Below, piece after piece: positions 42,208 through 51,156 of a DNA stretch of 64,000 nt. A program made the position numbers and the translations under genes. Where the stretch lies: positions 12,612 through 76,611 of the forward strand of contig CAKSEY010000017.1 in assembly GCA_934448295.1 (NCBI GenBank). Direction: 5' to 3'. The notes beneath the pieces were generated by a model. It saw only the letters and a program-made list of their open reading frames with translations, had not been told where the DNA came from and did no database searches. Positions within the stretch are counted from its first letter, which is position 1. Every line of letters begins with the position of its first letter. The stretch comes from an uncultured Oscillospiraceae bacterium (GTDB lineage Bacteria > Bacillota > Clostridia > Oscillospirales > Ruminococcaceae).

Positions 42208-43004
42208 TAATTCACCCCCATGTATAGATTTCTCCAGCGTATCTTTGCCGGATTGCTCCCCGAACCTACCCCCAGCACCTGTATCTCATTATCCCCGGGA
42301 GCCAGCCGGAAGAACTCGCTGTCAACGGTCAGCAGGTGATTGGCAAGCGTTCCGTCCGCGAGAGTGACGGTACATTCCCGGGTATCCACAACGCAGCCGG
42401 AGCCCGGCGCTATCGCGAAAGCAACGCCCTTCCCGACAGTCCGGTTATAGATAGTCGGCTGAGACCCGCCTGCGGGAACGTCAACGCAAAGCGGCACGGC
42501 AAGCCCGCAGGAATTCGTGACAGTCACCGTGCCTGCGGAAGCCGAAACCTCAAGGCTCTGCTCCGCGCAGTCCTCCCAGCAGGGGAAATCGGCTACAAGG
42601 CTGAACGAAGCCGAAAACAGGAACGGCAGGGTCTCTGAGAGCTTCGGAGTTTCCACCGTGCGGCACTTTATCCGCCGGAAATTCACGCCGTCAGACCAGA
42701 CAAGCCAGCCCTCGTGCAGCGGGACGAACACCTTCAGCAGCTTCTCCCAGACCGCGAGAGCCCCCGCCCGGGAATACTTTCCGTTCTCGGTCGCCGTGAA
42801 CTGCACCGGGACTACGATAGTCCGCGCCGTGAGGTTCGTGGAGATAGTCCGCTGACCGTCAAGCTCCACCGGGCAGTAAGTCACCGCAGTTGCCCCTGCG
42901 GAACTACCGTCAAAGTTCTTCAGGTCGAGGTGCATTGTCCTGCTCTCGGAGGAAAACTCCGCGGACAGCCCGTTTACAAGGTTCGTGTAAGTCAGTTTTC
43001 TCAT
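42207..43004 (-). CDS. Phage distal tail protein (Dit)
   Basis: 265 residues. It follows the Dit pattern: an N-terminal belt domain (RKLTYTNLVNGLSAEFSS), a middle segment TARTIVVPVQFTA, and a C-terminal galectin-like domain ending SNPAKIRWRNLYMGVN. Connects tail tube to tip proteins. Gene order portal-cargo-Dit-Gp37 supports this only partly, since Dit normally follows the tape measure directly. Confidence 0.78.
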   Translation of the reverse strand: MRKLTYTNLVNGLSAEFSSESRTMHLDLKNFDGSSAGATAVTYCPVELDGQRTISTNLTARTIVVPVQFTATENGKYSRAGALAVWEKLLKVFVPLHEGWLVWSDGVNFRRIKCRTVETPKLSETLPFLFSASFSLVADFPCWEDCAEQSLEVSASAGTVTVTNSCGLAVPLCVDVPAGGSQPTIYNRTVGKGVAFAIAPGSGCVVDTRECTVTLADGTLANHLLTVDSEFFRLAPGDNEIQVLGVGSGSNPAKIRWRNLYMGVN

Positions 43005-43029
43005 GATTCACCACCTTTTGGATAAAAGG

Positions 43030-43058
43030 AAAAGCACCTACAAATGTAAGTGCTTTTG
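43030..43058 (-). terminator. Terminator after the small acidic gene
   Basis: Minus-strand stem AAAAGCACTTACA/TGTAGGTGCTTTT followed by T-rich sequence; it lies between the 43076 gene and dit. Confidence 0.82.
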
Positions 43059-43075
43059 ATTATTCGATTATGCTG

Positions 43076-43312
43076 TTATTCTTCGTCATCGTCCGTCAGT
43101 ATCAGCGGCGGGGGATTGTCAAGGTCAATGCCCTCGATTTCCGTCCATATCCATCCGAGAATATCTGATGTTGTTTCCTCCGGATTGTCCTTGATATGCT
43201 GTATTATATCGTCAAGCCTGCCGGGATTATCTCTGGCGTGAAGCAACACTCCGTGAACAAAGTCGGAATAGCTGTCCGAAACCTGCAACAAAAGCTGTTT
43301 TAACTCGTCCAT
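43076..43312 (-). CDS. Small acidic protein, candidate immunity protein
   Basis: 78 residues, strongly acidic (DNPEETTSDILGWIWTEI, ending LTDDDEE). It starts at ATG 43312, behind AAGGGGAG and one base past the portal stop, and ends at its own terminator. Unknown family. It directly follows a portal gene with a basic, nuclease-like C-terminal extension, the position and charge expected for a cognate immunity protein. Confidence 0.6.
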   Translation of the reverse strand: MDELKQLLLQVSDSYSDFVHGVLLHARDNPGRLDDIIQHIKDNPEETTSDILGWIWTEIEGIDLDNPPPLILTDDDEE

Positions 43313-43313
43313 G

Positions 43314-44828
43314 TTAATTTCTCCCCTTGTCGATGAATGTGTAATCGTCAAATCCGTTATTTAAAAAGCTGTAACGATAATATGTATCTTTCCAAATCGA
43401 AAAATGAACGCACCGCTTTTTCCCCGCGTATTTCCCGTAATTCGTATTTATCTCGCTTACGATCTTCCGATATTCGCCCTTGCTCATGCGGACGCCCATC
43501 GGAACGCTTCCGGCGAACTTTCCGCCCTTGCCCTTGACCCAGTTGGTTTTCTTTCGTATCTCTGGTTCTATTATATCACCCTGCGCGCCGTGTGTCAAGG
43601 TATTCTGCGCGGTGTTCTGAGTGATCCCGGTGTTCGGCGTGATGATATCCCCGGATTTCGGGTCGTACAGCACATCGGCAAGCCCCAGCTTCATATAGTT
43701 GAAGCCCAGCGGCGGGAGGTTCTCCCGGTAACGCACCTCGTCAATGCTCATGATGTTGTTCTGGAGCGCCACGGAGTACGCATTGAAGCGGCTGACCATA
43801 TCTCCCTTGAGCAGCTCCGAGGTGTCCAGCGCGAAATACAGCCCCTGCGCCTTTTCCGCCTCGGTGAGAAGCGAACGGTTCAGCGCCGACTGATACGCCT
43901 CTACCACCGGGATTATCGCGGTGCGCACCGCCGACATATATTCCTCCGTGGAAGCCTTTCCCGCTACGACTGCGGACGAAAGCCCGAACGCCTGCGCGAT
44001 GAGCTCCGCGTTGGTGAGCTTGTGCTCGTTGAGCTGCATTTCCACCGAGGAATTGCCCGCCGGCGTGAATTTAACGCCGTCGTTCAGCACCACCATGTTG
44101 TTCTCGTTTGAAGCGTACATCTCCCGCCAGCCGCTTTTCAGCTCGTCCATCGCACCATTCGAGAGCCTGCGCTCCGCCTGGAGGAACCCCTTTTTGGAGC
44201 CGCCGGTTTTCGCAACGGTGCGCTCGTATATCATCTCATCATAGGCGGTAACGAGCAGGTCTGGAATCTGCTCCAGCAGACCTACACCGGTCACGCCGTT
44301 GCGGCTGCCGCGCGTTACTATAACGAATTCCCAGGGATAATACTGCCTGCCGCCGACATTTATCATGGCTTCCTTGAAAATCGGGTCGGCGTTCACCGAA
44401 ACGCTCACCGCCTGCTTTCTGACGTACCTCAGCGATATCACAGCCGTGCTGTATTTCTGTATGTACATGAATCCCGAGCCGTACAGCAGCATATCCCGCG
44501 TCTGAGCCTTCCGGGCTTCGTAAGCGGTGAGCAGGTCGCCGCCGTCGTCGTTCAGCAGCGAAACGCGGACGTCCCCGGAGATCTCCTCGGCGGTCTGGTG
44601 TACCTGGCAGTCGCGGTACAGCTTCACCGGAAGCCGCGCCGCCGTGTCCGCTACAAAGTCCACGCAGGCGGCGAACGCCGCAATGGACACAGCCTTTTTC
44701 TCGTCCATCTGGCTGCCGCCTATGAGCGAACGCAGAAGCACGTCCGAGCACTCCGGCGTGACCTCCGCGCCCTGTTCCGCAGCGGGCTCCGCGCGTTTCT
44801 CCCGCCTGAAAAAATCAAGTAATCCCAT
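43314..44828 (-). CDS. Phage portal protein (HK97 family) with C-terminal toxin-like extension
   Basis: 504 residues. Residues 1-415 are a standard HK97-type portal (GLLDFFRREKR, AAFAACVDFVADTAARLPVK, LLYGSGFMYIQKY, NEHKLTNAELIAQAFGL). After a linker KGKGGKFAGSVP, about 70 basic residues follow (MSKGEYRKIVSEINTNYGKY ... HFSIWKDTYYRYSFLNNGF, ending TFIDKGRN), which are not portal sequence. They resemble the small domains appended to MuF-type phage toxins. The position between tape measure and dit is unusual for a portal. Confidence 0.85.
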   Translation of the reverse strand: MGLLDFFRREKRAEPAAEQGAEVTPECSDVLLRSLIGGSQMDEKKAVSIAAFAACVDFVADTAARLPVKLYRDCQVHQTAEEISGDVRVSLLNDDGGDLLTAYEARKAQTRDMLLYGSGFMYIQKYSTAVISLRYVRKQAVSVSVNADPIFKEAMINVGGRQYYPWEFVIVTRGSRNGVTGVGLLEQIPDLLVTAYDEMIYERTVAKTGGSKKGFLQAERRLSNGAMDELKSGWREMYASNENNMVVLNDGVKFTPAGNSSVEMQLNEHKLTNAELIAQAFGLSSAVVAGKASTEEYMSAVRTAIIPVVEAYQSALNRSLLTEAEKAQGLYFALDTSELLKGDMVSRFNAYSVALQNNIMSIDEVRYRENLPPLGFNYMKLGLADVLYDPKSGDIITPNTGITQNTAQNTLTHGAQGDIIEPEIRKKTNWVKGKGGKFAGSVPMGVRMSKGEYRKIVSEINTNYGKYAGKKRCVHFSIWKDTYYRYSFLNNGFDDYTFIDKGRN

Positions 44829-44836
44829 ATTTCCTC

Positions 44837-47800
44837 CTATATTCCCGAAGATATCATCCTTACCACCGCCCCGGCTATCTGGTCGGCGGTCTGGCTGACT
44901 GCGTTCATAACCACATTTACGCTGTTATTGTTCACCGTGCTTGATGTGGAAGCCACCTGCGAAGCCTCCGCGCCGACCGCGCCGAACACCACCGAAGCAA
45001 CGGAAAGAATGCTTTTCAGCTCGGCGGTGCCGTTCTCGTAGATATCCTGCGTCATGGTGTAGACGGTTTTCAGCTCGTCCTTAAGGTCCTCGTGCTCGCG
45101 CTGCCACTGGGTCTCCGCCTTTTCGTCGTACAGCTCCTGCTTCTTCTTTTCAAGCTGGGAGCGGCTGTAATCGTCAAGCCGGTCGTATTCAAGCTGGCGG
45201 TCAATATCGGCTATCTTCTTGTCGATGTCCTCGTCCTCGCGGTCGCGGCTGTGCTGCTTCATTTCATCGTTGATGTCAGAAATGGCGCGGTTGTACTGCT
45301 CCGTGATTTTATCAAGTTTTTCCTTGTTCCTCTGTTCCTCAGCCTTCCGGGCTTCCTCGGCCTTCTGCTCCTGATATTTGTGTATTGCCAGGGTCGCGCT
45401 GCGCCATTCCTCGGACGATTCGTCAAGATACCTGTCCCGGAGCCTTGCAAGGTTGCCGTAATATTCCTCCTCGGTGATATAGCCCATATCCAGCCGCCAT
45501 TTGAGGTATTCCTTTTCGCTCTGGTATTTCTCCAGCTTTTCGGCTTCTCCGTCCGCCTCGGCCTTTTGGGTCTCCTGGGCTTTCCTTTCCTGGTACTGAT
45601 GTATCTCCAGGGTGGCGCTGCGCCATTTGTCCGAGGATTCGTCAAGGTATTTGTCCCGCAGAACCGCAAGCTGTTCGTAATATTCATCCTCTTCAACGTA
45701 CCCCATATCCAGCCGCCATTTCAGGTACTTCTTTTCGGAATCGTACTTCTCCTCGTTCGGGTCCTTGCCGCTGCCGGAACCCGACTTTCCGGAGGTTTCC
45801 TTGTTTCGCCCCTTGTAAATCTCAGAGGCTGTGGAGCGCCATTTTGCCGGGTCGCTGTCTTTCTGGAGCTTGTCGTTGTATTCTTCTATACGGTCGTAAT
45901 ATTCGGACTCCTCTATCTGCTCCGTGTCCAGAAGGTACTTGTAATATGCCTTTACGGAATCAAAATCTGTCCAGTCGATTCCGGTTGCGAGTTTCTTTGC
46001 TTCATCAGCCTGCTTTTTCTTGTCGGCGTACTCTGCGCCTATCCATGCGCCCGGGGTAAATACTCCGTCACCGTCTGCTCCGGGATCGGATTCGTCTTTA
46101 TCATCACCGCCGTTATTGTAATAGTCTACAATATCCTGAGCGCTTTGGTAGCTGTCGTACATCTCTTTGTTCTCGTTATAGTACGGCATTATCTGTTCAA
46201 GAATAAGGCGGGCTGCTTTTTCATTTTCGTGGTCTCCGGCGGCAGCGTATGCGTCTGCGTCGTCCTGGAGCTTTTGCGCAATGTCACGAGAAACCTCATA
46301 GCGCTTCTGGTACGTAGTACCTCTGGTAAAATAGAACTCCGTGCCTTCGCCCATACCGGTTTCTGCTATACCATTACCGAGATAATCCGCCATATAGCCG
46401 GTGAACTTTTTCAAGGCGTCGCTGTCTTCAATACCGTCTTGGTATTTATCAACAATAAATGAGCTTTCCTGCTGTTCGGCAAGCTTGATGGTGCTCATGG
46501 AAGAACGCGCCTGAATTATAGCGTCCTGCGACTTTTTATCAATGAGCTTGTCAAGTATCTGTATCTGGTCGCTGTATTTGCCGTTGATAAGGTCTATCTT
46601 TTCGGCTTCGGCATCGTATGTATCAATTAGCGTGTCCTGAATGGATTTCAGGCGCTGCTTGGCTTCCTCCGTGTCGTCGGCAGCGTCCTTGATGTTCCTG
46701 TATTCGTCCACAAGATCCTTGACTTCCCTGGCCGCCTTGTCGGACTGCTTTGCTGTTTCATTGAGCTCCTTCGCCTTGTTGTTCAGCTCTTCAATGCTTT
46801 CCGTTGCATTCCCAGTTGCCGCAGTAAACGAGATAATACCCACTACCAGCGCACTTATTGCCGACAGCACGGCAAGATACGGATTAGCGGCGGCAACAGT
46901 ATTGTTGGCTGCCTGTGCCACTGTCAGCGCTTCCACGGCCGTTTTTGCGGTCGTAGTAGCAGTAACCACTGCACGTATAGAGGTCGCAAGGGCTGTTATG
47001 GTTCTGCTCACTGCCATCGCAGCCTTAAATGTGACCATAGAGGCTACTACGCCAATGATCACGTTACGGTATTCCACCAGGGAAGATATCAGATTTGCAA
47101 GGTTCTCAATAGCTGTCGGGGGGTCTTTTCTCGCAAAATTTGCGAGCTGGTCAGCGGCACCGCCTACAGCCCTAGCTATACGATCAAAGGTCTGGTCGAA
47201 TTCTCCGGCGTCAATGCGATTTGTAATATCCGAAAACACGTTAGTAAATTCGTCGATTTTGCTCCTGAGCTGATCTCCGAATTTATCATACACCGCAAGC
47301 CCCAGCCCCTCCAACGCAGACTGCATGATTATTACTGCACCGGCGGCATTGTTCTGCATGGTGTCCGCCATATTTGCAGATGAGCCGTCGCACTTCTCAA
47401 TAGCCGTGCGGAGCTTGTCCACATCGTCCGCGCCGGAATTCATCAGCGCAAGGAGCCCGGTCATCGCGTACTTTCCGGCAATGCTTTCCGCAGCGTTTGA
47501 GCGCTCCGACTGGGAGAGCTGCGCGAACGCCGCGCGCATATCCGTCAGGATATCGGTGAGAGAACGCATGGTGCCATCAGCGTTGCTGGTCTGTATCGTG
47601 ACTTCTCCGAGGCTATCGCCGGTTATCTTGATATCGTCAGAGAGCTTCGTGAACAGCGTACGGAGCGCGGTTCCCGCCATGCTGGACTTGATACCGGAAT
47701 TTGCCATAAGCCCGATAGCTTCCGCAACGTCCTCAATGGAGAACCCGAGCGCTCCCGCGATAGGCGCGCAGTACTGGAACGTCTCGCCCATCATCGCAAC

Positions 47801-48637
47801 GTTGGTGTTCGCGTTCGCAGAAGCCGCCGCGAGCACGTCCGAGAAATGGCCTACGTCTTCCGCTTTCAGCCCGAACGCCGTGATAGCGTCGGTGACGATA
47901 TCCGATACCTGCGCCAGATCTCCTCCGGAAGCCGCCGCAAGGCTCATAACGCCGTCAATGCCGGAAAGCATCTGTTCAGCGTTCCAGCCTGCCATTGCCA
48001 TATAATTCATAGCCTGCGCGGTTTCCGTCGCGGTGAATTTTGTGGAGGCTCCCAGCTCCTTTGCCTTTGCGGTGAGCTGGTCGAGCTCGGAAGCGGTCGC
48101 GCCGGAAATAGCCGCCACCTGCGACATTCCCGCCTCGAAGGACGAGCCTACATTATAGCAGTATTCTGCCGCCGATTTCAGCGAGGAAGTCAGCTTGCTC
48201 ACCGCCGCCTGTATCGCGGAAGACCACAGATTTGCTTTCAGCACGTCCCCCATATTCGCGGCGGCGGACTGTACCTGCTGCGCGGCGCTCTGCTGGTTCT
48301 GGAGTTCTCGGTTGGTGCTGTTTATCTGGCTGCGGAGCTCCTGCTCTGCGGTGCGCATGGTGCCGAGCTGCGAGGTAGTCCGGGCGATATTATCCCGGAG
48401 CTGCTGCATTCTGTTCCGCTGTTCGTTTGTGGCAGTAGCGCCGTTCTGTGTTTCCTTGCGGAGGTTCTGGAGTTCCTTCTGGTACTCCTTCATCTCGGAG
48501 TTCGCCTGCTTTACCGCCTGTTTGGTCTGCTCCATGCTGGTGTTCAGCTCTGTGAGCTTCTGCTTCAGCGCGTTGGTTCCCGTGCTGAACCCCGCCGTGG
48601 AAGCCGAAAACCGCGCCGTTAAATCTCTGTCTGCCAT
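44837..48637 (-). CDS. Phage tail tape measure protein
   Basis: 1266 residues from ATG 48637, behind CAGGAGG. The N-terminal 110 residues are coiled coil; the TP901-type core follows (SFEAGMSQVAAISGATASEL, STKFTATETAQAMNYMAMAG). Two hydrophobic stretches appear near 530-570 and 600-625 (YLAVLSAISALVVGIISF). The C-terminal third carries three related units with YLKWRLDMGY. Sets tail length and helps DNA pass the membrane. It precedes the portal gene by eight bases. Confidence 0.9.
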   Translation of the reverse strand: MADRDLTARFSASTAGFSTGTNALKQKLTELNTSMEQTKQAVKQANSEMKEYQKELQNLRKETQNGATATNEQRNRMQQLRDNIARTTSQLGTMRTAEQELRSQINSTNRELQNQQSAAQQVQSAAANMGDVLKANLWSSAIQAAVSKLTSSLKSAAEYCYNVGSSFEAGMSQVAAISGATASELDQLTAKAKELGASTKFTATETAQAMNYMAMAGWNAEQMLSGIDGVMSLAAASGGDLAQVSDIVTDAITAFGLKAEDVGHFSDVLAAASANANTNVAMMGETFQYCAPIAGALGFSIEDVAEAIGLMANSGIKSSMAGTALRTLFTKLSDDIKITGDSLGEVTIQTSNADGTMRSLTDILTDMRAAFAQLSQSERSNAAESIAGKYAMTGLLALMNSGADDVDKLRTAIEKCDGSSANMADTMQNNAAGAVIIMQSALEGLGLAVYDKFGDQLRSKIDEFTNVFSDITNRIDAGEFDQTFDRIARAVGGAADQLANFARKDPPTAIENLANLISSLVEYRNVIIGVVASMVTFKAAMAVSRTITALATSIRAVVTATTTAKTAVEALTVAQAANNTVAAANPYLAVLSAISALVVGIISFTAATGNATESIEELNNKAKELNETAKQSDKAAREVKDLVDEYRNIKDAADDTEEAKQRLKSIQDTLIDTYDAEAEKIDLINGKYSDQIQILDKLIDKKSQDAIIQARSSMSTIKLAEQQESSFIVDKYQDGIEDSDALKKFTGYMADYLGNGIAETGMGEGTEFYFTRGTTYQKRYEVSRDIAQKLQDDADAYAAAGDHENEKAARLILEQIMPYYNENKEMYDSYQSAQDIVDYYNNGGDDKDESDPGADGDGVFTPGAWIGAEYADKKKQADEAKKLATGIDWTDFDSVKAYYKYLLDTEQIEESEYYDRIEEYNDKLQKDSDPAKWRSTASEIYKGRNKETSGKSGSGSGKDPNEEKYDSEKKYLKWRLDMGYVEEDEYYEQLAVLRDKYLDESSDKWRSATLEIHQYQERKAQETQKAEADGEAEKLEKYQSEKEYLKWRLDMGYITEEEYYGNLARLRDRYLDESSEEWRSATLAIHKYQEQKAEEARKAEEQRNKEKLDKITEQYNRAISDINDEMKQHSRDREDEDIDKKIADIDRQLEYDRLDDYSRSQLEKKKQELYDEKAETQWQREHEDLKDELKTVYTMTQDIYENGTAELKSILSVASVVFGAVGAEASQVASTSSTVNNNSVNVVMNAVSQTADQIAGAVVRMISSGI
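45349..45975 (-). repeat. Three tandem coding repeats in the tape measure gene
   Basis: Units of about 65-75 residues with the pattern Y-L-K-W-R-L-D-M-G-Y then EEYY, LRDxYLDESS and WRSATLxIHxYQE. The two left-hand copies are close, the third is diverged (YYKYLLDTEQIEESEYY). Confidence 0.8.
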
Positions 48638-48656
48638 CGTTCCTCCTGATTTTGGG

Positions 48657-48690
48657 TATAAAAAACCACGCTGATCTCTCAACGTGGCGA
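48657..48690 (-). terminator. Terminator of the antirepressor gene
   Basis: Minus-strand stem CCACGTTGA/(T)CAGCGTGG followed by six T residues. Confidence 0.85.
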
Positions 48691-48708
48691 TTTATTAAGT
48701 TTGTGGGT

Positions 48709-49779
48709 TCATTTTACAGGTGCTTTACCCTTTTCATAGAATTTTATTTCTCCTGTCAAAAAGGCATTGTGAGTGGTTACAACCTCGCTTATCCCATGTC
48801 GGTTAAGCACTTTCAGCGTACAAAGATAACTTTCGTTAGGATCTTCGTCATTTAAAATTTCAGCTTTGATCAAGCATCTGTCGCCGCCGTTTATTTCGGC
48901 TATTACTGTGCTTACCGCCAATGGAATAAAGAACTTTTTGGCAACTGATACCGGCAGACAATTTTGCCCGTTAACAAATATGCCATATTCCTCGACCAGC
49001 TTGTCAACGTCAGCCTGTTTGTAAACTCCCAGACTTCTGTACTTCTCAAAAATGTCGCCGTGCTCCCTGAGCTTCTGGTCAAGTGAGATCTCCACCGAAC
49101 CCGAGGATTTCTCAGGAAGCGCCGGAGTTTTGCTCTCTATGAACAGCTTTTTAATATCCACATCTGTTTTATAAGCTTTCATGAGCTTCTTAAAGCCGCT
49201 CTGTGTAACTATAATTACCGCCGAAGCCATCTTGCTGAAGCTGGGATTTTCAGCCTTGAATGCTCTGAGAGCCGACCCGCCAAGAACGAAGAAATCCTTG
49301 CTTTCTTTGCAGTGGCTCTTGATAAAGTAGCCATATGTACTTTTGGAAGAACCGAGGAAATGGGCAACGTCATTGGCAGTTACTACCGGTTCGCCGTGCC
49401 AAGTCTTGGGGAAGAAATAATATTCATCGGTTTCAAGTGTAAGCTGTTCCGGTTCTGAGGCTTTCTTGCCGTGAACGGCATTCGGAACAACGTCCTCAAA
49501 CACCCACTTCTCGAACCTGATAGCGTCCGGGAGCTTGCTATGGCAGATAAGGCGGTATACATCGCACTCGGGAATGAAGTTCATTGTCTGCGTTCTACCA
49601 TATATCGTGGGATGGCGTTTTACCACCCCTCTACAATGTGCTTTTGTCGCGTTTATTGTGTCCTTATAGCCTAGAGCCTTTGCGATATCAGTGGCACAGA
49701 AAAGAACTATTCCGTTCTCCTCAATGCACCTTACCGTACCGAACTGATTGTCTGTCTTTGTGATGATTCCGTTATTCAT
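48709..49779 (-). CDS. Bro-type phage antirepressor-like protein
   Basis: 356 residues. Residues 1-110 are a BRO-N domain: FGTVRCIEENGIVLFCATDIAKALGY is the start, then HCRGVVKRHPT and FIPECDVYRLICHSKLPDAI. The remainder has a second DNA-binding-like region (TANDVAHFLGSSKSTYGYFI) and an unassigned C-terminus. Such proteins usually sit in the early regulatory region, not in a late structural operon. ATG preceded by GAAAGGA, a site complementary to part of the small RNA at 49835. Confidence 0.82.
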   Translation of the reverse strand: MNNGIITKTDNQFGTVRCIEENGIVLFCATDIAKALGYKDTINATKAHCRGVVKRHPTIYGRTQTMNFIPECDVYRLICHSKLPDAIRFEKWVFEDVVPNAVHGKKASEPEQLTLETDEYYFFPKTWHGEPVVTANDVAHFLGSSKSTYGYFIKSHCKESKDFFVLGGSALRAFKAENPSFSKMASAVIIVTQSGFKKLMKAYKTDVDIKKLFIESKTPALPEKSSGSVEISLDQKLREHGDIFEKYRSLGVYKQADVDKLVEEYGIFVNGQNCLPVSVAKKFFIPLAVSTVIAEINGGDRCLIKAEILNDEDPNESYLCTLKVLNRHGISEVVTTHNAFLTGEIKFYEKGKAPVK

Positions 49780-49799
49780 GATAATTTCCTTTCATACAC

Positions 49800-49828
49800 T
49801 TGACAGGAACGCCGTTCTGATGTATAAT
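49800..49828 (+). promoter_or_regulatory. Consensus plus-strand promoter with internal palindrome
   Basis: TTGACA, 17 bp, TATAAT on the plus strand, opposite to all phage genes. The spacer contains the palindrome GAACG-C-CGTTC (49807-49817), a likely operator. Confidence 0.85.
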
Positions 49829-49834
49829 AGATTT

Positions 49835-49915
49835 CAGATTGGGCATTCCTGTCCTTTCAAAACACGTAACGGTAACGCTTTACTTCCTACGGTGCGGCGT
49901 TGCCGTTATTTTTTT
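49835..49915 (+). ncRNA. Candidate phage small RNA
   Basis: Expected transcript of about 80 nt from the 49800 promoter to a strong intrinsic terminator: stem AACGGTAACGC/GCGTTGCCGTT plus seven T residues. No ribosome site or open frame is apparent. It carries TCCTTTC, complementary to the GAAAGGA of the adjacent antirepressor ribosome site. Its 3' end is antisense to the stop of the RHH gene at 49906. Confidence 0.68.
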
Positions 49916-50079
49916 AGTTTTTCGTAGACTTCCTTTATGCCCTGCCGAATGATCTCAGCTTTAGTTAAGCCGGTTTTTTCGGAACAATATTCTAGGCGCT
50001 TAATATCTTCTTCTGAAAGCCGTATTCTAGTGCTTAGCGTTTTAGGGTCGTCTGTCGGTCTACCTGTTCTTGGGGACAT
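49906..50079 (-). CDS. Ribbon-helix-helix regulator (small)
   Basis: 57 residues from ATG 50079, with AAGAGGTGAAG upstream. MSPRTGRPTDDPKTLSTRI is followed by LSEEDIKRLEYCSEKTGLTK and AEIIRQGIKEVYE: a beta-strand plus two helices, MetJ/Arc-type. Likely represses its own promoter through the inverted repeat at 50101-50126. Confidence 0.8.
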   Translation of the reverse strand: MSPRTGRPTDDPKTLSTRIRLSEEDIKRLEYCSEKTGLTKAEIIRQGIKEVYEKLKK

Positions 50080-50100
50080 TAGCTTCACCTCTTTTCCGTG

Positions 50101-50138
50101 TCCACATATATCATAACATAAGTGGATACAAAAGTCAA
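50101..50138 (-). promoter_or_regulatory. Promoter and operator of the RHH gene
   Basis: Minus strand TTGACT, 17 bp, TATGAT (50110-50138). An inverted repeat TCCACATAT/ATAAGTGGA (50101-50126) covers the -10, a typical autoregulation site. Confidence 0.75.
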
Positions 50139-50166
50139 GAGGTTTCACACAATTTGTATATTTGCA

Positions 50167-50200
50167 CAGAAAAAGCACCTTGTTTTTGTGCAAGGTGCTT
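50167..50200 (-). terminator. Terminator of the lipoprotein unit
   Basis: Minus-strand stem AAGCACCTTG/CAAGGTGCTT followed by T residues. Confidence 0.87.
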
Positions 50201-50208
50201 AAACTATA

Positions 50209-51126
50209 TTAATCCATTAAACTTGGTAGAATATACAGATCATCGACATATGTTCCCATTTGGTTTGCTACAATCTGGCTGTCGGCAATCTTTTGGATAG
50301 TGTCACCAGATAATGAAAAGCTGATTACTTTTTGTTCAGAACCATCTGCCATATCCGCAACAGCCCAGTAATCTATATGCGAAAACCGGGTTCCACCCTG
50401 TTTCTTGATGATATCCTCAATATTATAATAGTTCTGGTCTATTGTTGCCTTATTACTATAACTTGGCTCAATCTTTGCTTTTATTGTAAGATTATCGCCA
50501 ATGGCTTTCTTTTCAAGAAGTGTCCCGTGAAGCAATGTCACAGAATAGGATCCATCAGAGGAAGATGAAACAGAACTGTCAAAAAGGAACTTTTCACATT
50601 CTGCCAGTCCGTTGACCTGCTTTTCAGCGTTTGAGTCATTGGTAAAGTAATTCACTTCCTGAATATGAGCAAGGCTTGAAGCATAAAAGAAACGTTCACC
50701 GCGCGTGTACATAAGCTGATAGAGGGTATTGCTGCCGTTCATATCCCAGCAAAATTCAGCAGTTATTATATCACCCTCATCAGACGAAACGGTTAATGTT
50801 CCCTCGGGGTTTGTTATCTCGACTGTATAGTCAATGTCCTGAACGTCTTGCTTTGCCTTGTTGAATGTCAGTGTGTCCATTCCGTTGCAGAACGGCTTAA
50901 ATACATCTGCATATAAACCCGGAACAGAAACGGGATCATCTTCAATTTTCTCGACTTCAACCGACTTGCTGACTTCCTGCGTATCTGTCTGCGAATAATT
51001 ACTTACCTCTGCTTCAGAGCTAATAAAGCCAGTCTCAGAAGTAAACTGCGAATACGGCTGAGCGGAGCCGCACCCCGTAGCCATCAAAACAGCCGCTAGA
51101 ACCGCAATAATTCTTAATCTTTTCAT
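50209..51126 (-). CDS. Prophage-encoded lipoprotein, unknown family
   Basis: 305 residues from ATG 51126, with TGGAGG upstream. Signal peptide MKRLRIIAVLAAVLMATGC with the lipobox cysteine at 19, then a Ser/Thr-rich linker and a strand-rich domain (VPGLYADVFKPFCNGMDTL, GDIITAEFCWDMNGSNTLY). No catalytic motif. AT-rich relative to phage neighbours. It shares a transcript with the HIRAN-BRCT gene. Prophage lipoproteins can block superinfection, which is one possibility. Confidence 0.72.
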   Translation of the reverse strand: MKRLRIIAVLAAVLMATGCGSAQPYSQFTSETGFISSEAEVSNYSQTDTQEVSKSVEVEKIEDDPVSVPGLYADVFKPFCNGMDTLTFNKAKQDVQDIDYTVEITNPEGTLTVSSDEGDIITAEFCWDMNGSNTLYQLMYTRGERFFYASSLAHIQEVNYFTNDSNAEKQVNGLAECEKFLFDSSVSSSSDGSYSVTLLHGTLLEKKAIGDNLTIKAKIEPSYSNKATIDQNYYNIEDIIKKQGGTRFSHIDYWAVADMADGSEQKVISFSLSGDTIQKIADSQIVANQMGTYVDDLYILPSLMD

Positions 51127-51156
51127 ATGTACCTCCAAAAATATATTATCCGGGAA

